A DNA stretch of 64,000 nucleotides from Belliella kenyensis (GTDB lineage Bacteria; Bacteroidota; Bacteroidia; Cytophagales; Cyclobacteriaceae), in contig NZ_JAKZGR010000009.1 of the NCBI RefSeq assembly GCF_022549675.1, positions 124,001 through 188,000 of the forward strand. The letters are read 5' to 3'. Under the pieces are notes generated by a model that was not told where the DNA came from, made no database searches, and worked only from the letters and a program-made list of their open reading frames with translations. Made by a program: the position numbers and the translations under genes. This document shows, in pieces, positions 38,806 through 47,869 of the stretch. Each line of letters opens with the position of its first letter. Positions within the stretch are counted from its first letter, which is position 1.

Positions 38806-39099
38806 TTTTGCCGCGAAGTGAGCCAAGTTTTTATCCAAAGGTCGTAAAGTGGATTTTCAATAGCGTGAATTGGAAATTGTTTTGATTCACTTCTTTGAAG
38901 AAATATAAAGTGAAGCGTTTGTTGATTTTTTGAGAAAAAAGTGGAGGATAGAATGGCTCTACCCCAAAGTGAGCTGAATTTTTAGCCAAAAATATTGAAG
39001 CGGATAAAAGTTAGTCTAAAAAACTTCGAGGAATTGTGACCTTAAACAGTTAAAGCCACAAGACCCCGAAGTTTATTGAATGAGTTATGTGAGTACTTC
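38806..39099. other. Intergenic region between convergent MFS and M3 peptidase genes
   Basis: 294 nt. Apart from the large hairpin near the M3 gene (39021-39074) I see no gene, promoter or repeat in it. Confidence 0.4.
39021..39074. terminator. Long hairpin between convergent genes
   Basis: Arms AAACTTCG (39021-39028) and CGAAGTTT (39067-39074) continue inward with GG/CC and TTGTG/CACAA pairs broken by small symmetric mismatches. A/T flanks could let it terminate the M3 peptidase transcript from the - strand. Confidence 0.55.
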
Positions 39100-41235
39100 T
39101 TATTTACTTCTGTTCACAGAAACTTGATCCAAGCCTCTCTTCTTCAGAAGTGCATCAATTTTTGGTTCTGCACCTCTGAAATTCACATACATTTTCATTG
39201 GCTCGTCAGTGCCTCCTTTTTCTAGGATTTCTTTTCTGAAGGCTTGTGCTTTTTCTTGGTTGAAAAGCTCGGTTTCTTTGAAAGCTTGGAAAGCATCTGT
39301 GTCGAGTACCCCTGACCATATGTAGCTATAGTACCCAGAAGAGTAGCCACCTGCGAAAATATGCTGGAAGTATGGACTTCTGTACCTTGGGATGATTTCA
39401 TCTATCAAACCAATTTTCTCCATAGAGGCTTTCTCAAATTTCTCAGCATCCATAGTGATGTCCTCTGACTGGGTGTGGTAATCCAAGTCCATGAGTGAAG
39501 CTGCAAGGTATTCTGTAGTTCCAAAGCCCTGTCCGAAAGTACCGCTTTTAGTAAGCTTAGCGATCAATTCATCAGGAATCACTTCGCCAGTTTCATAATG
39601 AAAAGCATATTCTTTCATCACGCTTGGCTCTGTAGCCCAATTTTCCATTACTTGTGATGGTAGCTCTACAAAGTCTCTAGGAACTGAAGTTCCTGCCAAG
39701 CTTCTGTATTGTACATTTGAAAGCAAGCCATGAAGGGCATGTCCAAACTCATGGAAGAAGGTAGTCACTTCGTCAAAAGTTAATAAAGCTGGCGCATTTG
39801 CAGTAGGTCTAGAGAAGTTACACACAATAGAGATTATAGGGGCTTTTCTTTCTCCGTCTTCTGTCTTTTGTGCTCTGTATGAAGTCATCCATGCTCCTCC
39901 TCTTTTGGATGCTCTTGGGTGAAAATCCATGTATAATACTCCTACATGGCTTCCGTCGGCTTCTTTGACTTCATAAGCTTTAGCGTCAGGATGGTAAGTA
40001 GGTATGTTTTCGATTTCTTCAAATGTAAGTCCCCATAGGTTCTTGACTACCATGAAAACACCGTCTTGAACTTTTGCCAATGAAAAATAAGGCTTGATCT
40101 CCTGTTCGTCAAGATCAAATTTTTGCTGGCGCAATTTTTCTTCATAGAATCTCCAGTCCCATGGTTCAATTTGGAAATCTTTACCCTCAGCTTTCACCAA
40201 AGCTTGCATTTCATCCCTTTCTACTTTTGCTTTTGCTAGGGCAGGAGCCCAAAGCTGATTCAATAGCGTATACACATTGTCAGCATTTTTTGCCATGGAC
40301 TCTTCCAAGACATAGTCTGCATGGGTCTTGTAGCCAAGTAGCTGAGCCTTCTGTCTTCTCAGGTTAGCAGTCTCGATCAAGCCTGCTTTGTTGTCGTATT
40401 CATTGCCTTGGTCGGCTCTGTTTTTGTAGGCTTCCCAGATTTTTTTTCGCAATTCTCTGTTTTCTGCATATTGAAGAAATGGCATGATGCTAGGATTCTG
40501 AAGTGTAAAAACCCATTTGCCTTCTTCACCAGCAGCTTTTGCATCATCCGCTGCGCTTTCTATTAGCCCTTTAGGTAATCCTGCAAGGTCTTCTTCTTTG
40601 TCTACCACAAGCTTGAATGCATTGGTTTCAGCAAGTAGGTTTTGACCAAATTGAAGCGTAAGCGATGATAGCTTGGTATTGATTTCTCTCAACTTTTCTT
40701 TGTCAGCCTCACTTAGGTTAGCTCCATTTCTTACAAAAGACTTGTAAGTTTTTTCCAAAAGCTTTTCTTGCTCAGGGTTAAGGTTAAGAGATTCTTTGCT
40801 GTCCCATACTGCTTTTACTCTTTTGAAAAGTTCAGCATTCAAAGAAATGTTGTCGCTATGCGCAGAGATTTCTGGAGCTAATTCCTTAGCTATTGCTTGA
40901 ATCTCATCATTGGTATTAGCGGAGTTCAAGTTATAAAATACAGTGGAGGCTTTGCTCAATAGTTCTCCAGCATACTCCATTGCCTCTATTGTGTTTTCAA
41001 ACGTCGGTTCTTCCGAGTTGTTGACGATTTGATCGATTTCTGCCTGATGCTGCTTGATGCCTTCTCGGATGGCAGGAGCAAAATGCTCATTTTTGATTTT
41101 GTCAAATGGAGGGACTTCAAAAGGCGTATCATAAGCCTCAAAGAAAGGGTTCATAGCGTCTGTTTTTTGTTCACTTGGCTCACATGCATACAGCATAGTA
41201 GCTGTGGTGGCCAGGGCTAAAATTGTTTTTTTCAT
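39100..41235 (-). CDS. M3-family metallopeptidase, lipoprotein (Dcp-like)
   Basis: 711 aa from ATG 41235. The signal peptide ends in the lipobox MLYAC (MKKTILALATTATMLYAC), placing it on a membrane facing the periplasm. The zinc motif HEFGHALHG and the downstream Glu in a region DFVELPSQVMENW are as in thimet-type peptidases; Dcp cuts dipeptides from C-termini. The region ending AGGYSSGYYSYIWSGVLDTD is the usual substrate-binding Tyr/Gly loop. It is a single gene with its own -7 element at 41263-41270. Confidence 0.94.
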   Translation of the reverse strand: MKKTILALATTATMLYACEPSEQKTDAMNPFFEAYDTPFEVPPFDKIKNEHFAPAIREGIKQHQAEIDQIVNNSEEPTFENTIEAMEYAGELLSKASTVFYNLNSANTNDEIQAIAKELAPEISAHSDNISLNAELFKRVKAVWDSKESLNLNPEQEKLLEKTYKSFVRNGANLSEADKEKLREINTKLSSLTLQFGQNLLAETNAFKLVVDKEEDLAGLPKGLIESAADDAKAAGEEGKWVFTLQNPSIMPFLQYAENRELRKKIWEAYKNRADQGNEYDNKAGLIETANLRRQKAQLLGYKTHADYVLEESMAKNADNVYTLLNQLWAPALAKAKVERDEMQALVKAEGKDFQIEPWDWRFYEEKLRQQKFDLDEQEIKPYFSLAKVQDGVFMVVKNLWGLTFEEIENIPTYHPDAKAYEVKEADGSHVGVLYMDFHPRASKRGGAWMTSYRAQKTEDGERKAPIISIVCNFSRPTANAPALLTFDEVTTFFHEFGHALHGLLSNVQYRSLAGTSVPRDFVELPSQVMENWATEPSVMKEYAFHYETGEVIPDELIAKLTKSGTFGQGFGTTEYLAASLMDLDYHTQSEDITMDAEKFEKASMEKIGLIDEIIPRYRSPYFQHIFAGGYSSGYYSYIWSGVLDTDAFQAFKETELFNQEKAQAFRKEILEKGGTDEPMKMYVNFRGAEPKIDALLKKRGLDQVSVNRSK

Positions 41236-41262
41236 ATCCAATTCATATTTGGGTTGGTGGTA

Positions 41263-41270
41263 CAAATATA
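41263..41270 (-). promoter_or_regulatory. -7 element of the M3 peptidase gene
   Basis: On the - strand TATATTTG matches TAnnTTTG, 27 nt upstream of ATG 41235. A GAAA at 41290-41293 (TTTC on -) is a one-mismatch -33 at 19 nt. Confidence 0.5.
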
Positions 41271-41358
41271 GCTATATTATCAAGTTGTTGAAAATGTCAC
41301 TCAAATCAGCTGTTGATATTATTTTTTCTGTGGTATTGGGTACTATGCTGGCTTGACT

Positions 41359-41366
41359 TACCTTTG
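41359..41366 (+). promoter_or_regulatory. -7 element of the ENPP-globin operon
   Basis: TACCTTTG, 26 nt before ATG 41393. The -33 position has ATTG at 41335-41338, 20 nt away. Confidence 0.5.
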
Positions 41367-41392
41367 CCGTGATCAAATGGAAAAATTAGAAA

Positions 41393-42646
41393 ATGAGCAT
41401 TATAAAGGGGTTGATAGTTGTGAGTTGTATTTTTGGCATGCTACAGCAAAGTCTTGCACAGTCAGGTGATTCATATGTGATTTTGATTTCTTTGGATGGA
41501 TATAGGTATGATTATACAGCGCGATTTCAGCCAAAGAATCTATTAGGGATGATAGCTGAAGGCACAGCTGCCAAGTCTATGATCCCCTCATTTCCGACCA
41601 AAACCTTCCCGAATCACTACAGCATTGCAACTGGGATGAAGCCTGAGAATCATGGCCTAGTCAATAATGCATTTTATGATTCGAGAAAGGATGAAGTCTA
41701 TAGTATTCGCAATAGAAATATTGTAGAAGATGGCTATTGGTATGGAGGGAAGCCACTTTGGGTGTTGGCAGAGGAGCATGGCCTCAAGGCTGCGAGTTTT
41801 TTCTTTGTCGGCTCTGAAGCAGATGTTCAAGGGGTAAGGCCTTCCTACTATAGAAACTATGATGCTTCTGTCTCTAATCTGACTCGGGTCACGCAAGCTT
41901 TGACATGGCTTGAGCTACCTGAAGAGGAAAGGCCCAGGTTGATCACCTTGTATTTTTCAGATATAGATGATGTAGGACACGCTTATGGACCTAATAATGA
42001 TGAGCAGCTAAAAAGAAGAATTGAAAAGCTAGATCATGAACTAGGGGTGTTATTTGAAGGAGTGAAAAGTCTCGACCTCGAGGTAAATCTATTTGTAGTG
42101 TCTGATCATGGGATGGTCGATGTGCCTAAAGAGAATTTGATCAACCTTGATCACCTCACCAAAGATATAGACGCAAGGGTAGTTAATAATGGTGCTCTGG
42201 CACATCTTTACTTAAATAATCCACTTGAATTAGAGGATGTTTTTCTTAAGCTGTCTGATTCTTCAGAACCTTTTCAAGTGGTGAAAGTAAAGGATAAGCG
42301 ATATTACAAGAATATAACATCTTATGCAGATCGACTTGGAGATTTACTTATCATGCCTGATTTGGGGTTTTATTTGGCCACCACTCCTGACATGGTCAAG
42401 TATCAGCAGAAGTCAGGGACGTTGAAAACAGAAGTCTTTGGCGAGCACGGCTTCAGTCCAGCGTATAAAGAGATGCATGCCATATTTTATGCAGCGGGAG
42501 AAAGCATCAAGGAGGGATTGACCATAGATTCTTTTCAAAATATTCATGTCTATCCCTTGATTGCACATCTCTTAGGTTTACCGATTCCAGAAGGTATAGA
42601 TGGGGATTTGAAGGTGTTGAAAAAGATATTGAAAAGTGAAGAATAA
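41393..42646 (+). CDS. ENPP-type nucleotide pyrophosphatase/phosphodiesterase
   Basis: 417 aa with a signal peptide (residues 1-22, ending SLAQ). It belongs to the alkaline phosphatase superfamily: Asp in ISLDGYRYD, the Thr nucleophile in IPSFPTKTFPNHYSIATG, then DIDDVGHAYGP, VSDHGMVDV and GEHGFSP supply the remaining two-zinc ligands. ENPPs hydrolyse nucleotide or lipid phosphodiesters outside the cytoplasm. The stop overlaps the globin start by one base (TAATG), so translation is probably coupled. Confidence 0.9.
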   Translation: MSIIKGLIVVSCIFGMLQQSLAQSGDSYVILISLDGYRYDYTARFQPKNLLGMIAEGTAAKSMIPSFPTKTFPNHYSIATGMKPENHGLVNNAFYDSRKDEVYSIRNRNIVEDGYWYGGKPLWVLAEEHGLKAASFFFVGSEADVQGVRPSYYRNYDASVSNLTRVTQALTWLELPEEERPRLITLYFSDIDDVGHAYGPNNDEQLKRRIEKLDHELGVLFEGVKSLDLEVNLFVVSDHGMVDVPKENLINLDHLTKDIDARVVNNGALAHLYLNNPLELEDVFLKLSDSSEPFQVVKVKDKRYYKNITSYADRLGDLLIMPDLGFYLATTPDMVKYQQKSGTLKTEVFGEHGFSPAYKEMHAIFYAAGESIKEGLTIDSFQNIHVYPLIAHLLGLPIPEGIDGDLKVLKKILKSEE

Positions 42647-43047
42647 TGAAGGAAATAGAGGGTAGAAAAGAAGTGTCAATATTGGTTAGGTCTTTTTATG
42701 AAAAAGTAAGACGAGATGAGCTGTTAGGGCCAATATTTAATGGGATTGTGGAGGATTGGGAAATGCATCTGGAGAGATTGACAGATTTTTGGGAGATGGT
42801 TTTATTGCACTCTGGGCCAGGTGCAGGAAAGTTCAATCCAGTGCCAGTGCACAAGGAGGTAGATAGGCATACAGGGAGTGAGATTGATCAAAACCATTTT
42901 GAGCATTGGCTTTCTCTATGGGAGGTCACTTTGCAGGAACATTTCGAAGGAGAAGTAGCTGAATTTGCTAGAGCACATGCGCACAAAATGGCACATATCT
43001 TATTTTTTAAAATCATGGAAGGTAGAAGCGCTTTAGGTCATCAGTAG
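42646..43047 (+). CDS. Group III truncated haemoglobin
   Basis: 133 aa. SILVRSFYEKVRRDELLGPIF is the A-B helix region and HLERLTDFWEMVLLHSG fits the E-F helices. The proximal His would be in NHFEHWLSLWEVTL. The group III fold lacks the Gly-Gly motifs of group I. The family binds O2/NO, and its roles are poorly known. It is translationally coupled to the ENPP gene, an unusual partner. Confidence 0.86.
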   Translation: MKEIEGRKEVSILVRSFYEKVRRDELLGPIFNGIVEDWEMHLERLTDFWEMVLLHSGPGAGKFNPVPVHKEVDRHTGSEIDQNHFEHWLSLWEVTLQEHFEGEVAEFARAHAHKMAHILFFKIMEGRSALGHQ

Positions 43048-43617
43048 CTCGTTAGAAGTTTTTGCTTTAAGCTAACAATTGAAAATAGAGTGGCAAAGTA
43101 TTACTTAATATGTATATCCGTTTTTTTGCAATAACAAGTATTTTATCCAAACAATAGATTACTTCGGGGTTAGTTTCGATGAGCTTCAAGGAATAGCTGG
43201 ATCTTGAAAATCCCAAATATGACTTGGTTACTGGTGTCTTTGCGTAAACACACAATAATTAATTTCCTCAATGCGGTATTTAAAATATCAGCATTAGCTT
43301 TATCACTTATTCACCTATTGGATTTTTAGAATAGAAGATGAAAACATTTTCAAATATTAATTTGCCAAATCTGATAATACGCTTTTTTGCCAGTAACTTC
43401 AATTCATTGGCTCAACAGATTGTTAATGGTCAATATCCATAAATATCTAATATCAATTTTTATCGGAAGTTAGATAAATCGGAATTTTGTAATGTTATTG
43501 GCAAAGTTCCGTATATCCATATTGCCAAAATACATTAGTATATTTTTTTCAACCTAGTTTAGCTGTTATTTCATAATTAGGGAATAAAATTGCAGTTTTG
43601 CACAAACTCAATTTTCT
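43048..43617. other. 570-nt intergenic region
   Basis: AT-rich and without a convincing gene: the longest reading frames (34 codons at 43338, 62 codons on the - strand at 43067-43255) have no recognisable motif. An inverted repeat TTGGCAA/TTGCCAA lies at 43498-43504/43522-43528. A near -7 element CAGTTTTG occurs about 18 nt before the next gene. Confidence 0.5.
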
Positions 43618-44859
43618 ATGTCTATTCTGCTAAAATCGCTTAGGTTTATTGATTGTGATACTGTTCATGAATTGAATGATTATGTCGTTGATAGTGATGG
43701 CTTAAGGGAGTATGATGCTGACTCTTCTGTGAATATTACTGAAACTATTGACTGCCAAGGATTATTTTGTTCAGAGGGGTGGGTGGATTTGAGGTGTCTT
43801 GCAGGAGAACCGGGAGAGGAGTATAAAGAGACACTAGAAAGTCTTGGGGAATTGCTTAAGCAATCTGGATTTGCCAAGGCAGTGCTGATGCCTAACACTA
43901 AGCCTGCTTTACAATTCAAAAGTGATCTTTTATCCTTGAAGCAAAGGACTAGTGAGTGGTTTACGGAAGCGTTATTTCAAGTTTCGGTTACCAAAGACAA
44001 CAAAGGGGAGGATTTTACAGATATATTGGACTTGAATGCTCATGGAGGGTATATTTTTGGAGATGGTTTGCAACCTTTGAGTAATCCAGATAGGTTCATG
44101 AAAGTACTGCAATACCTTCAGAAGTTTGATGGAGTGCTTTTTGACCACAGTTATGAACCCTTATTGGCTTTATTTGGTCAGATGCACGAGGGAGTGGTGT
44201 CTACTCGAATAGGAATGAAAGGGATTCCAAATCTTGCGGAGGAAGTCGCCGTCAAAAGAAATATAGATATCCTAAGATATGCTGGTGGCAACTTGCATTT
44301 CCAGACGATCAGTACAGCTGGTGCTGTGACGGAGATAAGGAAAGCTAAACAAGAGGGATTGAATGTAACATGTGATGTCTCTGTATATCAATTGATCTTT
44401 ACTGATGATGATCTTCAAAGTTTTGATACTCATCTGAAAGTAAATCCCCCATTTAGAAGTAAGGAAGATAGGGAGGCACTTATAGCTGGTCTGAAAGATG
44501 GCACGATTGATGCCTTGGTGTCCAATCATCAGCCTCAGGATTTTGATGCAAAGCATATGGAGTTTGATTTAGCTTCATCGGGAATGATTGGTTTACAGAC
44601 TTTCTTACCTGCTTTGGTTAAGCTTTCAGAAGAAATGTCTTGGCCTTTACTTATTTCCAAGGTTACAAAAAGTGCTGATGCAGTTTTGAGATCTCATGGA
44701 AGTAAATCTACCAAGTTTACTATTTTTGACCCTAAAGCATCTTGGGAATATGATGTGAATTCTAACTTTTCATTGTCCTCAAATCATCCATGGATGAACA
44801 CTGCTTTGGCAGGGAAAGTAAAGTATGTAATCAGTCAAGGTGAACTTATCAAACTATAA
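43618..44859 (+). CDS. Dihydroorotase-like protein lacking catalytic residues
   Basis: 413 aa with the amidohydrolase/PyrC layout. The metal motif DxHxH is replaced by DLRCLAGEPGEE, the third-strand His region reads NLHFQTISTAG instead of H-x-x-H, and the catalytic Asp region is LVSNHQPQDF rather than TDHAPH. FDHSYEP keeps one His. It should not bind the zinc pair. Inactive PyrC homologues serve as structural partners of aspartate transcarbamoylase (PyrB) in some bacteria. It overlaps the next gene by one base (TAATG). Confidence 0.85.
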   Translation: MSILLKSLRFIDCDTVHELNDYVVDSDGLREYDADSSVNITETIDCQGLFCSEGWVDLRCLAGEPGEEYKETLESLGELLKQSGFAKAVLMPNTKPALQFKSDLLSLKQRTSEWFTEALFQVSVTKDNKGEDFTDILDLNAHGGYIFGDGLQPLSNPDRFMKVLQYLQKFDGVLFDHSYEPLLALFGQMHEGVVSTRIGMKGIPNLAEEVAVKRNIDILRYAGGNLHFQTISTAGAVTEIRKAKQEGLNVTCDVSVYQLIFTDDDLQSFDTHLKVNPPFRSKEDREALIAGLKDGTIDALVSNHQPQDFDAKHMEFDLASSGMIGLQTFLPALVKLSEEMSWPLLISKVTKSADAVLRSHGSKSTKFTIFDPKASWEYDVNSNFSLSSNHPWMNTALAGKVKYVISQGELIKL

Positions 44860-45374
44860 TGTCTAAATATTTCTCTTACGCCATACAAATAGGACTACTA
44901 GGTGCAGCATTTTCGATAATAGCCTTTTTTGGTATTGGTCTTATTCTTGGTCAAGACCCTACTTTGTCGAGTCAGTTGTTTAGTTTTGTGACAGTGCCCT
45001 TATTTGTAGGTGCAGCACTTTACTTTATCAGGTGGAAGCTCAATGACAATCATCTGAGCTTTGCAGAGGGAATGACAGTAGGTTTCGTGGTTTATTTTAC
45101 AAATGCCCTGGTGTCTTTTGTAGGTATTACTATAGGCTTGTATTTGGCACCTTCATTATTTGAGATCATCAAGGAGAATAAATTACTGATTACGGCAGAT
45201 AAAAAGGACTTCACCATACAGCAATATGGTCAAGAAGTATTCGATAGAACTTATCAAAGTATAAGTGAACTTACTGTTGTGAATATAGCTTTGAACGATT
45301 TTATTTGGAAAATTGTCTTTGGACTATTTTTTACAATCATTATTTCCATTATTTTGAGAAGAAATTTAAACTGA
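44859..45374 (+). CDS. DUF4199 membrane protein (first copy)
   Basis: 171 aa, four predicted membrane spans (about 6-30, 40-57, 72-96, 145-167) and one polar loop of about 45 residues between spans 3 and 4. The family is confined largely to Bacteroidota and its function is unknown. LSFAEGMTVGFVVYFTNALVS is the conserved stretch. It is coupled to the PyrC-like gene and followed by a paralogue 8 nt later. Confidence 0.8.
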   Translation: MSKYFSYAIQIGLLGAAFSIIAFFGIGLILGQDPTLSSQLFSFVTVPLFVGAALYFIRWKLNDNHLSFAEGMTVGFVVYFTNALVSFVGITIGLYLAPSLFEIIKENKLLITADKKDFTIQQYGQEVFDRTYQSISELTVVNIALNDFIWKIVFGLFFTIIISIILRRNLN

Positions 45375-45382
45375 CAAATCAT

Positions 45383-45928
45383 ATGGAACCAAAACAAACA
45401 CCTTTTAAAGCAGGAATCAATGCAGGGTTGATCCTTGGTATTGTATCTATTATCTTAACTTTTGTATTTTATTTTCTAGGAGCCGAGCAATTGGTAAGTA
45501 CTTTGTTTCAAGTTGTTTCCCTTGTAGTTACTTTAGGTTTGGTAATTTATTTCGGGATTCAATACCGTAAGTCCATTGGAGGATATATGGAATTCGGTGC
45601 GGCGTTTAACTTTTCCTTTATCACTTTGGTGGTGGGAGCTTTGATAAGCGTAGCTGGTTTGATGGTTTTGTACTATGTGGTGGATCCAGCTTTGCCAGGA
45701 GTGATGGCTGATGCTACATTAGAGAAAACTATGGGCATGATGGAAAGTTTTGGTGTGGCAGATTCCATGACTAGTGATCAAATTGATGAAATGAGAAAGT
45801 CTGTTGCGGATGGCTTCACGCCTTTGGGTATGCTGAAAGGTCAGCTATTTATGCTCATAGGCTATGCAATAATAGCTTTGATTATTGGAGCTATTTTAAA
45901 GAGAAGAGATAAATCATTAGATTATTAA
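45383..45928 (+). CDS. DUF4199 membrane protein (second copy)
   Basis: 181 aa from ATG 45383 (MEPKQTPFKAGINAGLILG); the longer in-frame reading begins inside the first copy. It has four spans, with a periplasmic or cytosolic loop rich in Met (GMMESFGVADSMTSDQIDEM) between spans 3 and 4. The layout matches the upstream copy, although sequence identity looks low, so a tandem duplication is old. It is 9 nt before the glycosyltransferase gene. Confidence 0.82.
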   Translation: MEPKQTPFKAGINAGLILGIVSIILTFVFYFLGAEQLVSTLFQVVSLVVTLGLVIYFGIQYRKSIGGYMEFGAAFNFSFITLVVGALISVAGLMVLYYVVDPALPGVMADATLEKTMGMMESFGVADSMTSDQIDEMRKSVADGFTPLGMLKGQLFMLIGYAIIALIIGAILKRRDKSLDY

Positions 45929-45937
45929 CCAAAAAAA

Positions 45938-46900
45938 ATGACTCAAATTTCCATTGTTGTACCTGTTTTCAATGAACAGGAGTCTTTGCCAGAATTGAGT
46001 AATTGGATCAGCCGGGTCGTCAATGACCACGGCTTTTCTTATGAAATAATCTTTGTCAATGATGGAAGTACGGATGGTTCTTGGGCGGAGATTCAGCGGC
46101 TAGCTTCTTTGAATCCAGCTATAAAAGGAGTGAATTTCACTCGGAATTATGGTAAATCAGCAGCACTGGATATGGCATTCAGCAAATCCTCAGGTGAAGT
46201 TGTGATCACTATGGATGCAGATCTCCAAGATAGTCCAGATGAAATCCCTGGGCTATATCACATGATCATGGAGGAAGGATATGATGTGGTGTCAGGATGG
46301 AAGAAAAAGCGCTATGATCCAATCTCCAAAACAATACCTTCCAAGTTTTTCAATGGAGTGACTAGGTGGATATCTGGAATCAAATTGCACGACTTTAACT
46401 GTGGTTTGAAAGCCTATAAGCTCAAAGTGGTCAAAAACATCCATATCTATGGAGAAATGCATCGCTATATTCCACTTATAGCCAAGTGGAATGGATATAC
46501 TAAGATCGGTGAGAAAGTGGTCGAACACAGAGCACGCAAATACGGGGTGACCAAGTTTGGACTTGAAAGGTTTCTCAACGGGTTTTTAGATTTGATCTCT
46601 GTATCATTTGTAAATCGCTATAAGAAGAAACCTATGCATTTCTTCGGGACACTTGGGACAGTATCATTTTTAACCGGCTTTTTGATCACTATTTGGCTTA
46701 TTTTTCAAAAAGTATATGGGCTCTATCAAGGAAGTAAAGTAAGGGAGATCACAGATCAGCCGCTGTTTTTCTTAGCCTTAGTAGCATTGATCGTAGGAGT
46801 TCAGTTGTTTTTGACTGGATTCATATCGGAGATGATGACTTCCAACAATTCACGCAAAGCAGATTACAATATCAGTGATCAAGTGAACTTAGAAGATTGA
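45938..46900 (+). CDS. Family 2 glycosyltransferase, polyprenyl-phosphate type
   Basis: 320 aa. The GT-A domain has VVPVFNEQESLPEL, IFVNDGSTDGSW and the metal motif MDADLQDSPDE. Two C-terminal membrane spans (about 230-255, 270-295) are typical of DPM1/GtrB/ArnC-like enzymes that load a sugar on undecaprenyl phosphate. It is likely to act at the cytosolic face of the inner membrane. The stop overlaps the next gene (TGATG). Confidence 0.9.
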   Translation: MTQISIVVPVFNEQESLPELSNWISRVVNDHGFSYEIIFVNDGSTDGSWAEIQRLASLNPAIKGVNFTRNYGKSAALDMAFSKSSGEVVITMDADLQDSPDEIPGLYHMIMEEGYDVVSGWKKKRYDPISKTIPSKFFNGVTRWISGIKLHDFNCGLKAYKLKVVKNIHIYGEMHRYIPLIAKWNGYTKIGEKVVEHRARKYGVTKFGLERFLNGFLDLISVSFVNRYKKKPMHFFGTLGTVSFLTGFLITIWLIFQKVYGLYQGSKVREITDQPLFFLALVALIVGVQLFLTGFISEMMTSNNSRKADYNISDQVNLED

Positions 46901-47868
46901 TGCAATTCACTGTAATCATACCAGTATACAATAGACCTGAAGAAATTGATGCTCTACTAAGGAGTTTGGTGACTCAAGATCCATTGCCTTATGAGGTCAT
47001 TGTCGTAGAAGATGGTTCTTCGGTAAGGTGTGAGCAAATCGTGAATTCCTATTTGAATAGGTTGAACGTAAAATACTTTTTTATAGAGAATAGTGGCCAG
47101 GGCTTTGCAAGAAACTTTGGCATGGAAAAGTCAACAGGGGATTTTTTTGTGATGTTCGATTCAGATTGTGTTATACCAAAGGGCTATTTCAATATTATAG
47201 CGCTTGCTATTGAAAGTAGAGGACTTGATGCATTTGGTGGTCCTGATGCAGCCTCGAGTGAGTTTTCGATACTTCAAAAAGCTATGAACTACAGTATGAC
47301 GTCATTTTTGACCACTGGAGGTATTAGAGGGAAATTAAAAAATCCTGGCAAATACCAAGCAAGAGGATACAATATGGGCTTGTCCAAAAATGCCTTCACA
47401 GCATCAGGCGGATTTGTAGACCCCAATAGTGGGGAAGATATAGAATTGAGTATACGGCTTAAAAAAATGGGATATAGGCTTGAATTGGTTGAAGAGGCTT
47501 ATGTATATCACAACAGAAAGAGTACCTTTACTTCATTTTTCAGACAAAGTTTTTCATTTGGGAGGAATAGAATCAATATCAGTCGATATCACTCTGACGC
47601 AGTAAAGCTAGTTCATCTTTTGCCAATGTTATTTTTGCTTTTTTGGAGTGTTACATTGCTTTTTAATATTCTGCTTCCTACAGGTTCGATAGTGAATATC
47701 GCCAACTTTATTTTGGTACTTTGGCTGATTGGGGTTTTGATCAGTGCTACTGTGGCTAATCAATCTTTATTCGTTGGTTTTTTGGCTGTTATTACCTCTT
47801 TCGGTCAGCTAAGTGCCTATGGATTAGGTTTGCTATACGAATGGTTTGTGAAAAAAACGAAAGGTTGA
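46900..47868 (+). CDS. Family 2 glycosyltransferase with C-terminal membrane spans
   Basis: 322 aa from ATG 46900; a TTG one codon earlier is the alternative. VIIPVYNRPEEIDALLRSL and the DSDCVIP motif (DxD equivalent) mark the GT-A fold, followed by DPNSGEDIELSIRLKKMGYR for acceptor and catalytic base. Two hydrophobic spans follow near residues 245-265 and 280-305. It probably extends a surface glycan. It is coupled to the preceding transferase. Confidence 0.88.
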   Translation: MQFTVIIPVYNRPEEIDALLRSLVTQDPLPYEVIVVEDGSSVRCEQIVNSYLNRLNVKYFFIENSGQGFARNFGMEKSTGDFFVMFDSDCVIPKGYFNIIALAIESRGLDAFGGPDAASSEFSILQKAMNYSMTSFLTTGGIRGKLKNPGKYQARGYNMGLSKNAFTASGGFVDPNSGEDIELSIRLKKMGYRLELVEEAYVYHNRKSTFTSFFRQSFSFGRNRINISRYHSDAVKLVHLLPMLFLLFWSVTLLFNILLPTGSIVNIANFILVLWLIGVLISATVANQSLFVGFLAVITSFGQLSAYGLGLLYEWFVKKTKG

Positions 47869-47869
47869 T

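Noticed and set aside
43067-43255. 62-codon - strand frame in the same gap
   Set aside because: Sequence has no recognisable feature and no -7 element upstream.
43338-43442. 34-codon + frame in the 570-nt gap
   Set aside because: No hydrophobic span, motif or promoter; length expected by chance in AT-rich DNA.
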